Made by a program: the position numbers and the translations under genes
The notes under the pieces: model-generated
The model's input: only the letters and a program-made list of their open reading frames with translations
Told to the model about the DNA's origin: nothing
The model's database searches: none
Shown: positions 17,113-26,316 of the stretch, piece after piece
Layout: each line of letters begins with the position of its first letter
Numbering within the stretch: the stretch's first letter is position 1
DNA from: CAZNYN01 sp964422205
GTDB taxonomy: Bacteria > Synergistota > Synergistia > Synergistales > Synergistaceae
Direction: 5' to 3'
Length of the DNA stretch: 64,000 nucleotides
NCBI GenBank assembly: GCA_964422205.1
Contig: CAYRAI010000006.1
Location: 1-64,000, forward strand

Positions 17113-18252
17113 ATGGAATACAGAGTTAAAGGAACAAAAAACACAGCTATCGCGCTATGCCTCGTCTCTGCGGCGATATGCTGGTACACGGCGATATCTT
17201 TCATAGGCATGCACAAGCCGGAAGTATTGGTGCCGGCTCCGGGTTTTGAGCACCACATGCTCTCGGAGTGGGAGCCTGCTCTTAAAGGAAGCAATATGGA
17301 TTCGCCCATATACATCCAGAACGGCAAAGAGCCCGGCGGAACGGTATTTATCATGGGCGGAGTCCACGCCAACGAACCCTCGGGAACAATGGCAGCGGTA
17401 ATATATCTCGAGCGTGCAAAGGTTGACAAGGGACGCTTGATTCTTATGCCTTTCGGCAATATGTCGGCAAGAACTCACAACTCGCCCCAGGACGCAGCTC
17501 CTCAGCACTTTACGATCAAGCAGCCGGACGGCGGGGAAAGAATTTTTAAATTCGGCTCACGAGCCACAAACCCCATCGACCAGTGGCCCGATCCGGATAT
17601 CTATATTCACCAGCCCTCAAAGCAGAAGCTCGACGGAAGCTCAAGAAGCAACATGAACAGAGCCTATCCAGGAGACAGGCACGACGGAATCACACAGTTG
17701 GCAGGTCTTGCCGTAGTTGAGCTCCTCAAAAAGGAAAAGGTTGATCTGGCTTTCGACCTTCACGAAGCGTCGCCCGAGTACCCGGTCGTAAATGCGATGG
17801 TCGCTCACGAGAACGCTATGGAACTAGCGGCTATGGTCTGTATGGACCTTGAAGAATCGGGAATCCCGATGCGCCTTGAGCCTTCTCCCGTAAACCTGCG
17901 CGGACTGAGCCACAGAGAGTGGGGAGATGCCGTTCCCGGTCTTATGCCTCTGCTTATGGAGTCGGGCAACCCCTCACAGGGACGTCTGCGCTCAAAAACT
18001 GACGAAGCTCTTGTCATGACAGGCAAAGACAAAGCCTACAGCAAGGCCTCCAAAATGGGACTTCTCTTCATTCCTTATGAAGGAGACCAGCCGATAGAGC
18101 TTAGAACAGCCCGTCACGTAACAGCCTCCAAAAAGGCAATAGACATGCTCGGCATGGTAAAAGACGGCAAAGATGTTGTAATAGAAAATATTCCATCATA
18201 CGAACAGATAAAAGACGACGGAATCGGCCCATGGCTTGGAAAAGCTAAATAA
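17113..18252 (+). CDS. Aspartoacylase/succinylglutamate desuccinylase-like M14 hydrolase, membrane-anchored
   Basis: This 379-residue zinc hydrolase has an uncleaved-looking N-terminal helix (about 12-33) that would place the catalytic domain outside the inner membrane. Zinc ligands are visible as His and Glu in GGVHANEPSG near residue 84; NMNRAYPG near 180 and DLHEASPEY near 215 complete the fold. Relatives remove acyl groups from N-acyl-aspartate or succinylglutamate. Between a carrier and gamma-glutamyltransferases, it probably trims N-acylated or gamma-linked amino acids before uptake. Start ATG follows GGAGGGGAG. Exact substrate is inference. Confidence 0.82.
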   Translation: MEYRVKGTKNTAIALCLVSAAICWYTAISFIGMHKPEVLVPAPGFEHHMLSEWEPALKGSNMDSPIYIQNGKEPGGTVFIMGGVHANEPSGTMAAVIYLERAKVDKGRLILMPFGNMSARTHNSPQDAAPQHFTIKQPDGGERIFKFGSRATNPIDQWPDPDIYIHQPSKQKLDGSSRSNMNRAYPGDRHDGITQLAGLAVVELLKKEKVDLAFDLHEASPEYPVVNAMVAHENAMELAAMVCMDLEESGIPMRLEPSPVNLRGLSHREWGDAVPGLMPLLMESGNPSQGRLRSKTDEALVMTGKDKAYSKASKMGLLFIPYEGDQPIELRTARHVTASKKAIDMLGMVKDGKDVVIENIPSYEQIKDDGIGPWLGKAK

Positions 18253-18290
18253 CCAAACAGCGACTGTACTTTTTACCTTATGTGAATATG

Positions 18291-18324
18291 GGCGGAGTTT
18301 TCTGTACAAGTAAGAAGCTCTGCC
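18291..18324. promoter_or_regulatory. Stem-loop before the first gamma-glutamyltransferase gene
   Basis: GGCGGAG (18291-18297) pairs with CTCTGCC (18318-18324) with one G-T pair. No strong T-run follows. It may be a weak terminator or an mRNA-stabilising element inside the operon. Confidence 0.4.
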
Positions 18325-18354
18325 TGTGTTAAATATAATCAAGGAGGAGTCACG

Positions 18355-20112
18355 GTGTCACAAAGAACACGGAATTATTCGTCCAAATTTTTCATCGCGC
18401 TTCTGTCAGTTCTGCTATTTGCCTTTTCGGCATTTGCTGCGACAGTCCCGACAGTCCCCAACAAACCGCATGATGTCTATGCGAAAAACGGTATGGTATC
18501 TGCAGCTCATGAGCTTGCATCAAAAGCAGGCCTTGAGATAATGAAAAAGGGCGGCAACGCCATTGACGCTGCCGTAGCGACAGCTCTTGCCCTTAATGTC
18601 GTAGAACCGTACAACATAGGAATGGGCGGCGGCGGATTTGCGACAGTTCGTTTTGCAAAGACAGGCGAAGTCGTATTCATAGACTTCCGCGAAACGGCCC
18701 CCGCATCGGCACGCAAGGATATGTACGCATCGGAACAGGCAAAGAAAGAGCATTGGTCGGCACGCGGAGGAAGAGCGGCCGGGGTTCCGGGTTATCTTGC
18801 AGGATGGTTCTTCATCCTTGAAAAGTACGGCACAATGTCCTTCGGCGAAGTAGCGGCACCTGCTATCAAACTTGCCGAGGAAGGATATGTCTGGACAGAG
18901 GGACAGACAGGAACTCTTCAGGGTTCACATTACGAAGACCTCTACAACTTCAACAACGAAGGCAAAAACGTTCCTTACTTTGTTGATGGGCTTCCCCGCG
19001 AGGCCGGTACTGTCGTAAAACACCCCGGACTTGCCAAAGCCTTCAGACTTCTTGCCAAAGACGGCAAAAAAGCATTTTACAGCGGCCCCATCGGTGAGGC
19101 TCTCGTAAAAGCAGTAAACGCGTCCGGCGGCAACATGACAATGAAAGACCTTGCCAATTACAAAGTCATAGTAAGAAAACCTGTCGAAGGTTCGTACCGC
19201 GGATACAAAATCTACTCATCGGCTCCCCCTTCAAGCGGCGGTGCTCATGTCATTCAGCTTCTCAACTTCATGGAGAACTATGACATCAGCAAGAAAAAAG
19301 CCGGATCGCCCGAACTTATGGACATGTGGGGCAAGGCAGAGAGAATGGTATTCGCCGACAGAGACAAGTACATGGCTGACACAGACTTCGTAAGCGTTCC
19401 CCTTGAAGGCATCACGTCAAAAGAGTATGCCAAGACAATGACAAAGAACTATGACCCTGCGTCAAAGCTTCCCGAACTCGGAAAGCCTGGAGATCCCTGG
19501 AAGTTTGACAAGACAAACAAAAAGGTATCACACATAGGCGACACAGGCCCCGAACACTTCTCGACGACACACTTCTCCACAGTCGATAAGGAAGGCAACA
19601 TCGTGGCAGCTACAAACACAATCAACTACTGGTTCGGATGCAAAATAATGCTCCCCGACTACCAGATATTCGTCAACAACCAGATGGACGACTTCTCCTC
19701 GAACCCAGAGAGCGTCAATGCTCCCGAACCGGGCAAGCGTCCCCTCTCTTCGATGAGCCCGACAGTCATGCTTGACCCCCAGGGACGTTCATTCATGACA
19801 CTCGGAGCATCAGGTTCAAGAATGATTCTGACTGTTGTGGCGCAGGTCATCTCAAACGTAATAGACCACAAAATGACAATGTCACAGGCCATCGAAGCTC
19901 CGAGAATCTGGAACGACATGGACGGAGAGACAATCCTCGAAGCAACAGCAGGCAAAACCGTAATAGACTCACTCACCAAGAAGGGCTACAAGCTCAACCT
20001 CGGCGAGACATATCACGGAGTATGCCAGGGCATCATATTTGATCACGAAAAGAATCAGATGGATGCCGCAGCCGACCAGCGTACAGGAACAGGTATGCCG
20101 GCAGGATTCTAA
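18355..20112 (+). CDS. ggt: Gamma-glutamyltransferase (first of two)
   Basis: This is a secreted Ntn-hydrolase of 585 residues that transfers or hydrolyses gamma-glutamyl groups of glutathione, glutamine or poly-gamma-glutamate. A signal peptide covers about 1-29. The conserved KGGNAIDAAVATALALNVVE lies near 65. The chain should self-cleave before Thr404 of STTHFST, giving the small subunit whose new N-terminus is the nucleophile. Substrate-binding PGKRPLSSMSPT follows. The start is GTG after GGAGG. The next gene is a paralogue, and poly-gamma-glutamate genes follow, so it may act like CapD/PgsD in that system or simply scavenge glutamate. Confidence 0.92.
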   Translation: MSQRTRNYSSKFFIALLSVLLFAFSAFAATVPTVPNKPHDVYAKNGMVSAAHELASKAGLEIMKKGGNAIDAAVATALALNVVEPYNIGMGGGGFATVRFAKTGEVVFIDFRETAPASARKDMYASEQAKKEHWSARGGRAAGVPGYLAGWFFILEKYGTMSFGEVAAPAIKLAEEGYVWTEGQTGTLQGSHYEDLYNFNNEGKNVPYFVDGLPREAGTVVKHPGLAKAFRLLAKDGKKAFYSGPIGEALVKAVNASGGNMTMKDLANYKVIVRKPVEGSYRGYKIYSSAPPSSGGAHVIQLLNFMENYDISKKKAGSPELMDMWGKAERMVFADRDKYMADTDFVSVPLEGITSKEYAKTMTKNYDPASKLPELGKPGDPWKFDKTNKKVSHIGDTGPEHFSTTHFSTVDKEGNIVAATNTINYWFGCKIMLPDYQIFVNNQMDDFSSNPESVNAPEPGKRPLSSMSPTVMLDPQGRSFMTLGASGSRMILTVVAQVISNVIDHKMTMSQAIEAPRIWNDMDGETILEATAGKTVIDSLTKKGYKLNLGETYHGVCQGIIFDHEKNQMDAAADQRTGTGMPAGF

Positions 20113-20132
20113 AACAAGATTTTTCAACTATT

Positions 20133-20172
20133 TTCAAAGCCCGCTGAGAGTAATTTCTCCGCGGGCTTTGAA
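20133..20172. terminator. Terminator between the two gamma-glutamyltransferase genes
   Basis: TTCAAAGCCCGC (20133-20144) pairs perfectly with GCGGGCTTTGAA (20161-20172), so the two paralogues are separate transcription units or share by read-through. Confidence 0.75.
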
Positions 20173-20309
20173 TCCCTGCTCCGATAGGCAATATTTTAAA
20201 ATTTTTGCAATACTGTGTCTTTATTAAATATTTTAGATTATTATATTTATTAAATTTGAGTCCTTATATCGGCAAAGCCGATAAATACAAAATAGAGGGG
20301 GAGAAAGTA

Positions 20310-22016
20310 ATGAAAAAAGTTTTGAGCGTAATCATTTCCATCATTCTGATCGCGGCATTTGCAGCAGCTTCCATGGCGGCAGTCAAGCCGGACGAGGTTT
20401 ATGCAAAGCACGGCATGGTATCTGCCGCCAATGAACTCGCTTCAAAAGCCGGAGTCGAAATCATGCAGAAGGGCGGCAACGCCATTGATGCCGCAGTTGC
20501 GACCGCTTTGGCACTGAACGTCGTTGAATTTAACGCGTCAGGCATAGGCGGAGGCGGTTTCATGACCATACGCGACAGCAAGACCGGCGAAACAGTCTGC
20601 CTTGACTACCGCGAGACCGCTCCAGCGTCATCGACAAAAGATATGTATGCAAGCGAAGCTTCCAAGAAAGCCAAAGAGTCAATAGACGGAGGCAAATCTG
20701 TCGGAGTTCCAGGCTGGCTGAAAGGCATGATGTACGCTCTCGACCACTACGGAACGATGAAATTCAAAGACGTGGCCGCTCCCGCGATACGTCTTGCGGA
20801 AGAGGGATTTGTCCTTGCTCCGATGCAGAACTCCATTATCGTAGACAACTTTGAACTTCTCGGCAAGTACAACGAAAACACCCCGATACCCTTCTTCAAA
20901 GACGGTCTCCCACTCGAGGGCGGACAGGTACTGAAGCAGCCTGCTCTCGGAAAGCTCTTCCGTCTCATAGGTGAAAAAGGCGAGTCCGTATTCTACGAAG
21001 GCGAAGTGGCTGACGCAATAGTTGCTGCAGTAAACAAAAGCGGCGGCAATATGACCAAAGCCGACCTCAAAAATTACAAAATGTTCGCACTGACACCTAT
21101 TAAGGGAACATACAGAGGATATGAGATATTCTCAATGCCCCCATCGTCAAGCGGCGGAGCTCATGTTGTTCAGCTTCTAAATATAATGGAGAACTTTGAC
21201 GTCAAAGCAATGGGACATAACACACCTATGTTTGTCCAGACACTTGCCGAAGCCACAAAGCTCGTATTTGCCGACAGAACAAAATACATGGCAGACACAG
21301 CTTTCGTAAAGGTTCCCCTTGCCGGACTTCAGTCAAAAGCCTATGCCAAGACACTCGCCGCGAAGATAGACACAAAGAAAGTAGCCGATAAAGTCGAAGC
21401 CGGCGACCCTTGGAAGTTTGAAAAAGCTCAGAAGAGCGCCTACATAGCCGGACTCGGCAATGAGCGCCAGTCAACAAGCAGCTTCTCGGTCGTAGACCAG
21501 AAGGGCAACATCGTAACATCGACAAATACGATAAACTACTTCTGCGGATCAAAAGTAATGGTTCCCGAGTTCGGATTCCTTCTCAATGACGAAATGGACG
21601 ACTTCTCACAGAATCCGGCAAGCGTCAACGCTCCCGAACCCGGCAAACGCCCCTTGTCCTCAATGAGCCCGACAATAGTTTTGGATGCTCAGGGCAAGCC
21701 CTTCATGAGCATAGGAGCGGCAGGAGCCACAAAGATAATAACGACAGTAGCCCAGATAATCATGAACACGATAGACTTCGGCATGCAGATGGACGAAGCT
21801 ATCGAAATGGGCCGCTTCCACAACCAGAGCGGAACAAAACTCCTCTTTGAAGAAGGGCGCAACAAGGATACAACACTGGCTATTCTCGGAATGAAGGGCT
21901 ATGTGCTTGAGGGCAGCCACATAGGCACAGCTCAGGGCATACTCTTTGACCGCGCCAAGGGAATCATGAACGGCGGAGCGGACAGCCGCCGCTTAGGTGT
22001 TCCCGTAGGCTTCTAG
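20310..22016 (+). CDS. ggt: Gamma-glutamyltransferase (second of two)
   Basis: This is a 568-residue paralogue of the gene before it, with its own signal peptide (about 1-23). The autoprocessing site reads QSTSSFSVVD: the nucleophile Thr389 is kept, but the following TH of the first enzyme is replaced by SS. The substrate site PGKRPLSSMSPT is the same. ATG 20310 follows GAGGGGGAG. A small hairpin TATCGGC/GCCGATA (20267-20283) lies in its leader. The two copies differ throughout, so the duplication is old or one copy was acquired. Possible division of labour: one for glutathione-like peptides, one for poly-gamma-glutamate. Confidence 0.9.
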   Translation: MKKVLSVIISIILIAAFAAASMAAVKPDEVYAKHGMVSAANELASKAGVEIMQKGGNAIDAAVATALALNVVEFNASGIGGGGFMTIRDSKTGETVCLDYRETAPASSTKDMYASEASKKAKESIDGGKSVGVPGWLKGMMYALDHYGTMKFKDVAAPAIRLAEEGFVLAPMQNSIIVDNFELLGKYNENTPIPFFKDGLPLEGGQVLKQPALGKLFRLIGEKGESVFYEGEVADAIVAAVNKSGGNMTKADLKNYKMFALTPIKGTYRGYEIFSMPPSSSGGAHVVQLLNIMENFDVKAMGHNTPMFVQTLAEATKLVFADRTKYMADTAFVKVPLAGLQSKAYAKTLAAKIDTKKVADKVEAGDPWKFEKAQKSAYIAGLGNERQSTSSFSVVDQKGNIVTSTNTINYFCGSKVMVPEFGFLLNDEMDDFSQNPASVNAPEPGKRPLSSMSPTIVLDAQGKPFMSIGAAGATKIITTVAQIIMNTIDFGMQMDEAIEMGRFHNQSGTKLLFEEGRNKDTTLAILGMKGYVLEGSHIGTAQGILFDRAKGIMNGGADSRRLGVPVGF

Positions 22017-22035
22017 TAAATCCTTATAAAGACAG

Positions 22036-22077
22036 AGAATCCGCTCACGGCAGAGAGCCCTGGGCGGATTCTTTTTT
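22036..22077 (+). terminator. Rho-independent terminator after the second gamma-glutamyltransferase
   Basis: AGAATCCGC (22036-22044) pairs with GCGGATTCT (22064-22072), followed by T6. Confidence 0.8.
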
Positions 22078-22116
22078 GGGTTATTTTATAAAATATGTGA
22101 TAATAGTATTAGGGTG

Positions 22117-23127
22117 ATGTGTTTGAGAAAATTACAAAGTGCCAAAATACGAATAGCCGTTACAGGAAGCAGGGGCAAAAGCACTGTCGTGCGTATGCTG
22201 CACCGCGCTCTGGTTTCGTGCGGCCTTGAGTGCAGGACAAGGCTCACGGGAGTTGTGCCGCGCGAGCTTTCAAACATTGGTTCGCACATAATAGCAAGGC
22301 ATGCAGGAGCCCATGTGGAGGAGCTTAAATGGTGGCTTTCACAGCTTCCGCAAAGCACGGAGGCTGTTGTCTCCGAAAACAGCGCCGTATCTCCCCATCT
22401 TCAGCACGTCTGCCCCATGTACCTCATGCCGCATGTCACAATTTTGACAAACACACGCCTTGACCATGAAGAACTTTGGGGGTGCAGCGAAGAGTCCGTA
22501 TTTAACTCTCTTTCCGCGGCATTGCCGAAAAACGGCAAGGTGGTTCTTCCTGATGATATAGCGCAAAGATACTATGTCAAAGCTCTTGCGGAAGAAAAGG
22601 AGATCACTCTAATTCCCGCTCTCCCACTTGAGAACCTGGCCATGCCCAGTGCAATAAACGCCTCTCTTGCAATAAAAGCTCTCTCTTTATTCGGGCTTGA
22701 CGCTGAAAAGTGCATGGAGGCAGTATTATCACTCCAGCCTGACATAGCTGACTCGCAGGTTATAAAAGTCGGAAACGGAAGTCTTGCCTTCGCCTTCTCT
22801 GTCAACGATATCCAAAGTACGGAAGAATACTTTGCCTCGCTCGGTGTAAGTGAAAGCGAGACATGTGTCATATATAACCACAGGAGCGACAGAAGCGACA
22901 GATTAGGCGCGTTTAAGCCCTTTCTGCTCAGAAATTGGCGCTCCATTGCGATAATAGGAGACAAGCCGCCATTCGGAGGGATGAGGCAATATTATAAAAA
23001 TTTCAAAGAGCCGGAGGCACTTGCACGCTTTATATCGCAGGAGGGCTTCTGCTTCGGCTGCGGCAACACAGTAAGCGGACTTCCACTTATTCTCAAACTC
23101 TCTCTTGAAGAAGGATTAATATTTTAA
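22117..23127 (+). CDS. pgsB: PgsB/CapB-like poly-gamma-glutamate synthase
   Basis: This is the ligase of poly-gamma-glutamate synthesis, related to Mur ligases. It has about 336 residues. The ATP-binding loop is GSRGKST near residue 20; TNTRLDHEELWG and YNHRSDRSDRLGAF are further family blocks. The usual N-terminal membrane helix of the Bacillus enzyme is absent, so the protein begins directly with the ligase fold. The start is uncertain: GTG 22114, ATG 22117 and TTG 22123 are in frame, and AGGGTG favours the last. Its stop overlaps pgsC by one base. PgsB activates and adds glutamate at the cytoplasmic face. Confidence 0.85.
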   Translation: MCLRKLQSAKIRIAVTGSRGKSTVVRMLHRALVSCGLECRTRLTGVVPRELSNIGSHIIARHAGAHVEELKWWLSQLPQSTEAVVSENSAVSPHLQHVCPMYLMPHVTILTNTRLDHEELWGCSEESVFNSLSAALPKNGKVVLPDDIAQRYYVKALAEEKEITLIPALPLENLAMPSAINASLAIKALSLFGLDAEKCMEAVLSLQPDIADSQVIKVGNGSLAFAFSVNDIQSTEEYFASLGVSESETCVIYNHRSDRSDRLGAFKPFLLRNWRSIAIIGDKPPFGGMRQYYKNFKEPEALARFISQEGFCFGCGNTVSGLPLILKLSLEEGLIF

Positions 23128-23564
23128 TGACTGACAACATCACACTCACATTAGCTTTGGGAATATTATTCTCAATGATATGGGAAAACAGAACGGGCTT
23201 TGCCTCGGGAGGGCTCATCGCCCCCGGAGTAATGGCTCTCATACTCTATGATCCGATAAGGATAGCAGTGGGCATAGCTCTCTCCTTTGCTGTATGGGCG
23301 ATACTTACTCAGGCGGTAAAGTACTTCGGGTGGTACGGACGAAACCGCATAGGCTCAGCAATGCTTATAGCCCTGGTACTGCGTGCTGCTACTGGACACT
23401 TCTCTCCCGACCCCATGTGGCTCGGATGGGTTATCCCAGGCCTCATAGCATGTGACATGCAGAGGCAGGGAGCTGTCGAGACATTATCTTCGCTTTTTAT
23501 AACTGCTGTTACAGCCGCCTTTGCTTCGGAACTTATAATGACACTTTATGCGGAGATTATCTAA
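23127..23564 (+). CDS. pgsC: PgsC/CapC-like poly-gamma-glutamate membrane protein
   Basis: This 145-residue protein has four or five membrane helices and the family opening GILFSMIWENRTGFASGG, with LIAPGVMAL after it. PgsC forms the membrane part of the poly-gamma-glutamate synthase with PgsB. The start overlaps the pgsB stop (TAATG) and the stop adjoins the next ATG, so B, C and W are tightly coupled. Length is normal. Confidence 0.88.
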   Translation: MTDNITLTLALGILFSMIWENRTGFASGGLIAPGVMALILYDPIRIAVGIALSFAVWAILTQAVKYFGWYGRNRIGSAMLIALVLRAATGHFSPDPMWLGWVIPGLIACDMQRQGAVETLSSLFITAVTAAFASELIMTLYAEII

Positions 23565-24608
23565 ATGTCTGACTTAAATCAATTTGAAGAATACCGCAAA
23601 ACTATGAAATTTATAAAGATACGGAATAGAGTGATATTGTCCGTGCTTGCCGCTGCTATGACCGCTCTTTGGATTTTTGGAGGGCTTGGCATGAGCGCGG
23701 AAGAGCGTTCTCTTTGGAAGTCCGTCAGAATGGCGCAAAATCTTCTTTGGGAGAATGAGCTTCGCAGCGGACGGGGAGATACTGTCACAGATCCCAACAA
23801 GACGGGGCTCATCGGAGTTGAGTGGAGTGTTTTAAGCACCACCTTGGGCTCTCTTCCAGCAAAGAGAAGCGCTTCCGACCCAAGATTTGCGATACTCACA
23901 TACAGATGGCTCGGAAAGCTCGATATAAAAAGGGGCGACAAAGTGCTCCTTCTCTCATCCTCCTCATTTCCCGGTATGATTCTTAATGTCGTAAAGGCCT
24001 TGGAAGCAAGAGGCGCGAATGTGACAATGGTGCTCTCATTGGGATCATCTACCTATGGGGCTAATGTTCCGGGCTCAATGTGGCCCGACAAGGCGCGCAT
24101 CTTAAGAGAAAAAGGACTGCTTCACACAAAGCCGTCATACTTCACATACGGAGGAGACTGGGAAACAGGCGGAGGCATAAGCGAAGAGGGAATAAAAATA
24201 ATGAAAGAGATCGCCAAAAGTGAGAAAGTTCCCATAATAGTCGGAAAATCACTTGAAGATATGATAAACTGGAAAATGTCTCTTATCAAAAAGGAAGAGC
24301 CGAAAGTTGTGATAAATATCGGAGGTTCCCACGCGAACATGGGAAACAGTGAAGATATTCTCCGCCTTCCGCCCGGACTTATCATAAGCGGAAAAGGCGG
24401 AGACGGAGTAATTGGGCGCACCCTCAGCCTGGGCATACCGGTAATTCACATGCTCAACATAAAGTCTCTTGCCGCTGCGGAAGGCATACCTTTTGACGGA
24501 AGCCAAAACATGCTGTTTAAGGGAGGCAGAAGCGTTGTTCTGGCTCTCTGCGCCGCGGCTCTCTTTATATGCTCCGCGCTTCTTTTCAGAAGGTGGCACA
24601 TTATATAA
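23565..24608 (+). CDS. pgsW: PgsW, poly-gamma-glutamate system protein
   Basis: This 347-residue product has an N-terminal membrane helix (about 22-45), a large outside or periplasmic domain with VLLLSSSSFPGMILNVVKAL and VVINIGGSHANMG, and a C-terminal helix followed by RRW. I recognise the TIGR04332-type protein that follows pgsB and pgsC in some anaerobes. It may take the place of PgsA in export or attachment, as no PgsA/CapA gene is present here. The mechanism is unknown. No gap separates it from pgsC. Confidence 0.78.
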   Translation: MSDLNQFEEYRKTMKFIKIRNRVILSVLAAAMTALWIFGGLGMSAEERSLWKSVRMAQNLLWENELRSGRGDTVTDPNKTGLIGVEWSVLSTTLGSLPAKRSASDPRFAILTYRWLGKLDIKRGDKVLLLSSSSFPGMILNVVKALEARGANVTMVLSLGSSTYGANVPGSMWPDKARILREKGLLHTKPSYFTYGGDWETGGGISEEGIKIMKEIAKSEKVPIIVGKSLEDMINWKMSLIKKEEPKVVINIGGSHANMGNSEDILRLPPGLIISGKGGDGVIGRTLSLGIPVIHMLNIKSLAAAEGIPFDGSQNMLFKGGRSVVLALCAAALFICSALLFRRWHII

Positions 24609-24638
24609 AAATGCTCGTAATCGAAAGGAGAGGTATTC

Positions 24639-24965
24639 TTGACAGACAGGAAAAAAACACTGCTCTTCGGAGGCTACGCTCAATTCCCAAGCGGCACGGC
24701 AGGCTACGAAATGTACCGTCACTTCGGAGTCGGTCTTGAAGTTGACCCCGATACGTGGGAGATAATCGATGTGTCGTCGACCTTTCTTACAGACGTGACA
24801 TCAAAGTTTCTGGTCTCGGTATTCGCAGGCAAAAATATAAAAAACAACGGCATAGGCGAAGGCATAAGAGAGTTTGAAGCAAGATATTTTTCAAAAGGAA
24901 AGAAAACCATAATAGCCGCCATCATAGAAGCTGAAAAAAGCTACTTGAATTATATTGGCAAATAA
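24639..24965 (+). CDS. DUF3870 family protein
   Basis: This 108-residue soluble protein has the conserved start FGGYAQFPSGTAGYEMY and a C-terminal helix. The family has no known function. TTG 24639 is the start, with GAAAGGAGAGG upstream, 30 bases after pgsW; it may be the last gene of that operon. A strong terminator follows at 25047. Confidence 0.8.
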   Translation: MTDRKKTLLFGGYAQFPSGTAGYEMYRHFGVGLEVDPDTWEIIDVSSTFLTDVTSKFLVSVFAGKNIKNNGIGEGIREFEARYFSKGKKTIIAAIIEAEKSYLNYIGK

Positions 24966-25046
24966 GATATTATCTAAACTATAGAATACATTTCGTATCA
25001 AATCTGCTGATTTGTCCTTTAGAGAAGACAGCCTCTTCTCATATGC

Positions 25047-25089
25047 AAGGGCAAGAACCCAACAGAACCATTGGGCTCTTGCCCTTTTT
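25047..25089 (+). terminator. Strong terminator of the pgs operon
   Basis: A long stem pairs 25047-25062 with 25071-25086 (core AAGGGCAAGA with TCTTGCCCTT), and T5 follows. A second small hairpin AGAAGA/TCTTCT precedes it at 25023-25039. Confidence 0.85.
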
Positions 25090-25109
25090 GTATTGAGGAG
25101 GAATGGTAT

Positions 25110-26264
25110 ATGAAAGTGCGATGCGGTCATCTTTTCGACACATCTCTCGGAAAATTTCTGGAGAATGTTGATATTACTGTCGAAAAGGGAAAAATTGTCT
25201 CAGTATCCGAAGCGGACAACTCTCCCGTGGATGAGGATATGTCAAATTGCTTTGTCCTTCCGGGGTTTGCCGATTCACACACACACCTCTGCTTTGACGT
25301 GGGGGACGAGGTGAAGCAGATAGGCGAAGCGGCCGGATATCAGGCTCTTGTGGCGGCGAAAAATGCAAGAAAAGCCATATTGTCGGGTGTCACGACATTG
25401 AGAGATGCCGGGGAGAAAGATTACGTGGATTTCTCCGTCAAAAGAGGCATCGAAGAAGGTCTCATACCGGGTCCGCGCATGCTGGCGGCGGGCCCCGGCA
25501 TTATGAGAACAGGCGGGCACATGTGGTTTATGGGTGAGGAAGCGGACGGCGAAGCCGAAGTTATGAAAGGAGTCAGACGTCAGCTGCGTTCAGGAGTAGA
25601 CTACATCAAGATATTCGTAAGCGGCGGAGCAACTTCCCATTTTACCGGCACGGTAACTCCGGAAATGACGAAAAAAGAGATAGATACAATAATTTATGAA
25701 GCTCACACGGCGGGCAAAAAGGTTGGTGCTCACACTCACGGAGGAGATGCGGCCACATGGGCGATAGAGGCCGGAGTGGACGCAATAGAGCACGGCTGTT
25801 TCCTCACAGAAGAACAGCTTCTGCTAATGAAAGAGCATAAAACCGTGCTCGTACTGACAAGCGGTATTCAAAGAGCGATAAGAGACTGCGAAACAAACTC
25901 AGACTTTATGAGAGAAAAAGCGGGAGGAGCTTACGACAACTACCTCTCTGTGATAAAGCGCGCAGCGGAGCTCGGAATAGAGATGGCGGCCGGCACGGAC
26001 ACAAACCACGGGAACATTGCGGAAGAGGCAGTGTTTCTGTCAAAAGCTGGAGTCTCCTTTGCGGAGGCGGTTAAAGTCCTCACAATAAACGGAGCGCGCC
26101 TCTGCTCACTTGAAACGCTTGCGGGAAGCATAGAAGCGGGAAAATACGCGGACATGACAGTATTTGAAGAAGATCCTACGAACAACATATCAGTGCTCTA
26201 TAACCCGTCATGGGTCTTTAAAGAAGGAAAAATAATTAAGACACCGGCCGGAATAGTTTTTTAG
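25110..26264 (+). CDS. Metal-dependent amidohydrolase (imidazolonepropionase/prolidase-like)
   Basis: This is a 384-residue cytosolic amidohydrolase. Metal-binding motifs: DSHTHLC near residue 54, the carbamylated-Lys candidate in YIKIFVSGG near 170, His residues in GAHTHGG and IEHGCF, and the catalytic Asp in AAGTDTNHG. Members hydrolyse dipeptides with C-terminal Pro, Arg or Lys, or cyclic amides. ATG 25110 follows GAGGAGG. The gene forms an operon with a Na+ symporter and a second amidohydrolase, suggesting import and breakdown of one amide or dipeptide class. Confidence 0.85.
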   Translation: MKVRCGHLFDTSLGKFLENVDITVEKGKIVSVSEADNSPVDEDMSNCFVLPGFADSHTHLCFDVGDEVKQIGEAAGYQALVAAKNARKAILSGVTTLRDAGEKDYVDFSVKRGIEEGLIPGPRMLAAGPGIMRTGGHMWFMGEEADGEAEVMKGVRRQLRSGVDYIKIFVSGGATSHFTGTVTPEMTKKEIDTIIYEAHTAGKKVGAHTHGGDAATWAIEAGVDAIEHGCFLTEEQLLLMKEHKTVLVLTSGIQRAIRDCETNSDFMREKAGGAYDNYLSVIKRAAELGIEMAAGTDTNHGNIAEEAVFLSKAGVSFAEAVKVLTINGARLCSLETLAGSIEAGKYADMTVFEEDPTNNISVLYNPSWVFKEGKIIKTPAGIVF

Positions 26265-26316
26265 CTTACGACTTTTATTTAAAAAATTACTATCAAATTG
26301 ACTGGGAGGTATTGTT

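Noticed and set aside
18325..18345. TATAAT-like box just before the first gamma-glutamyltransferase
   Set aside because: It lies directly against the ribosome site, so transcription would begin inside the gene start.
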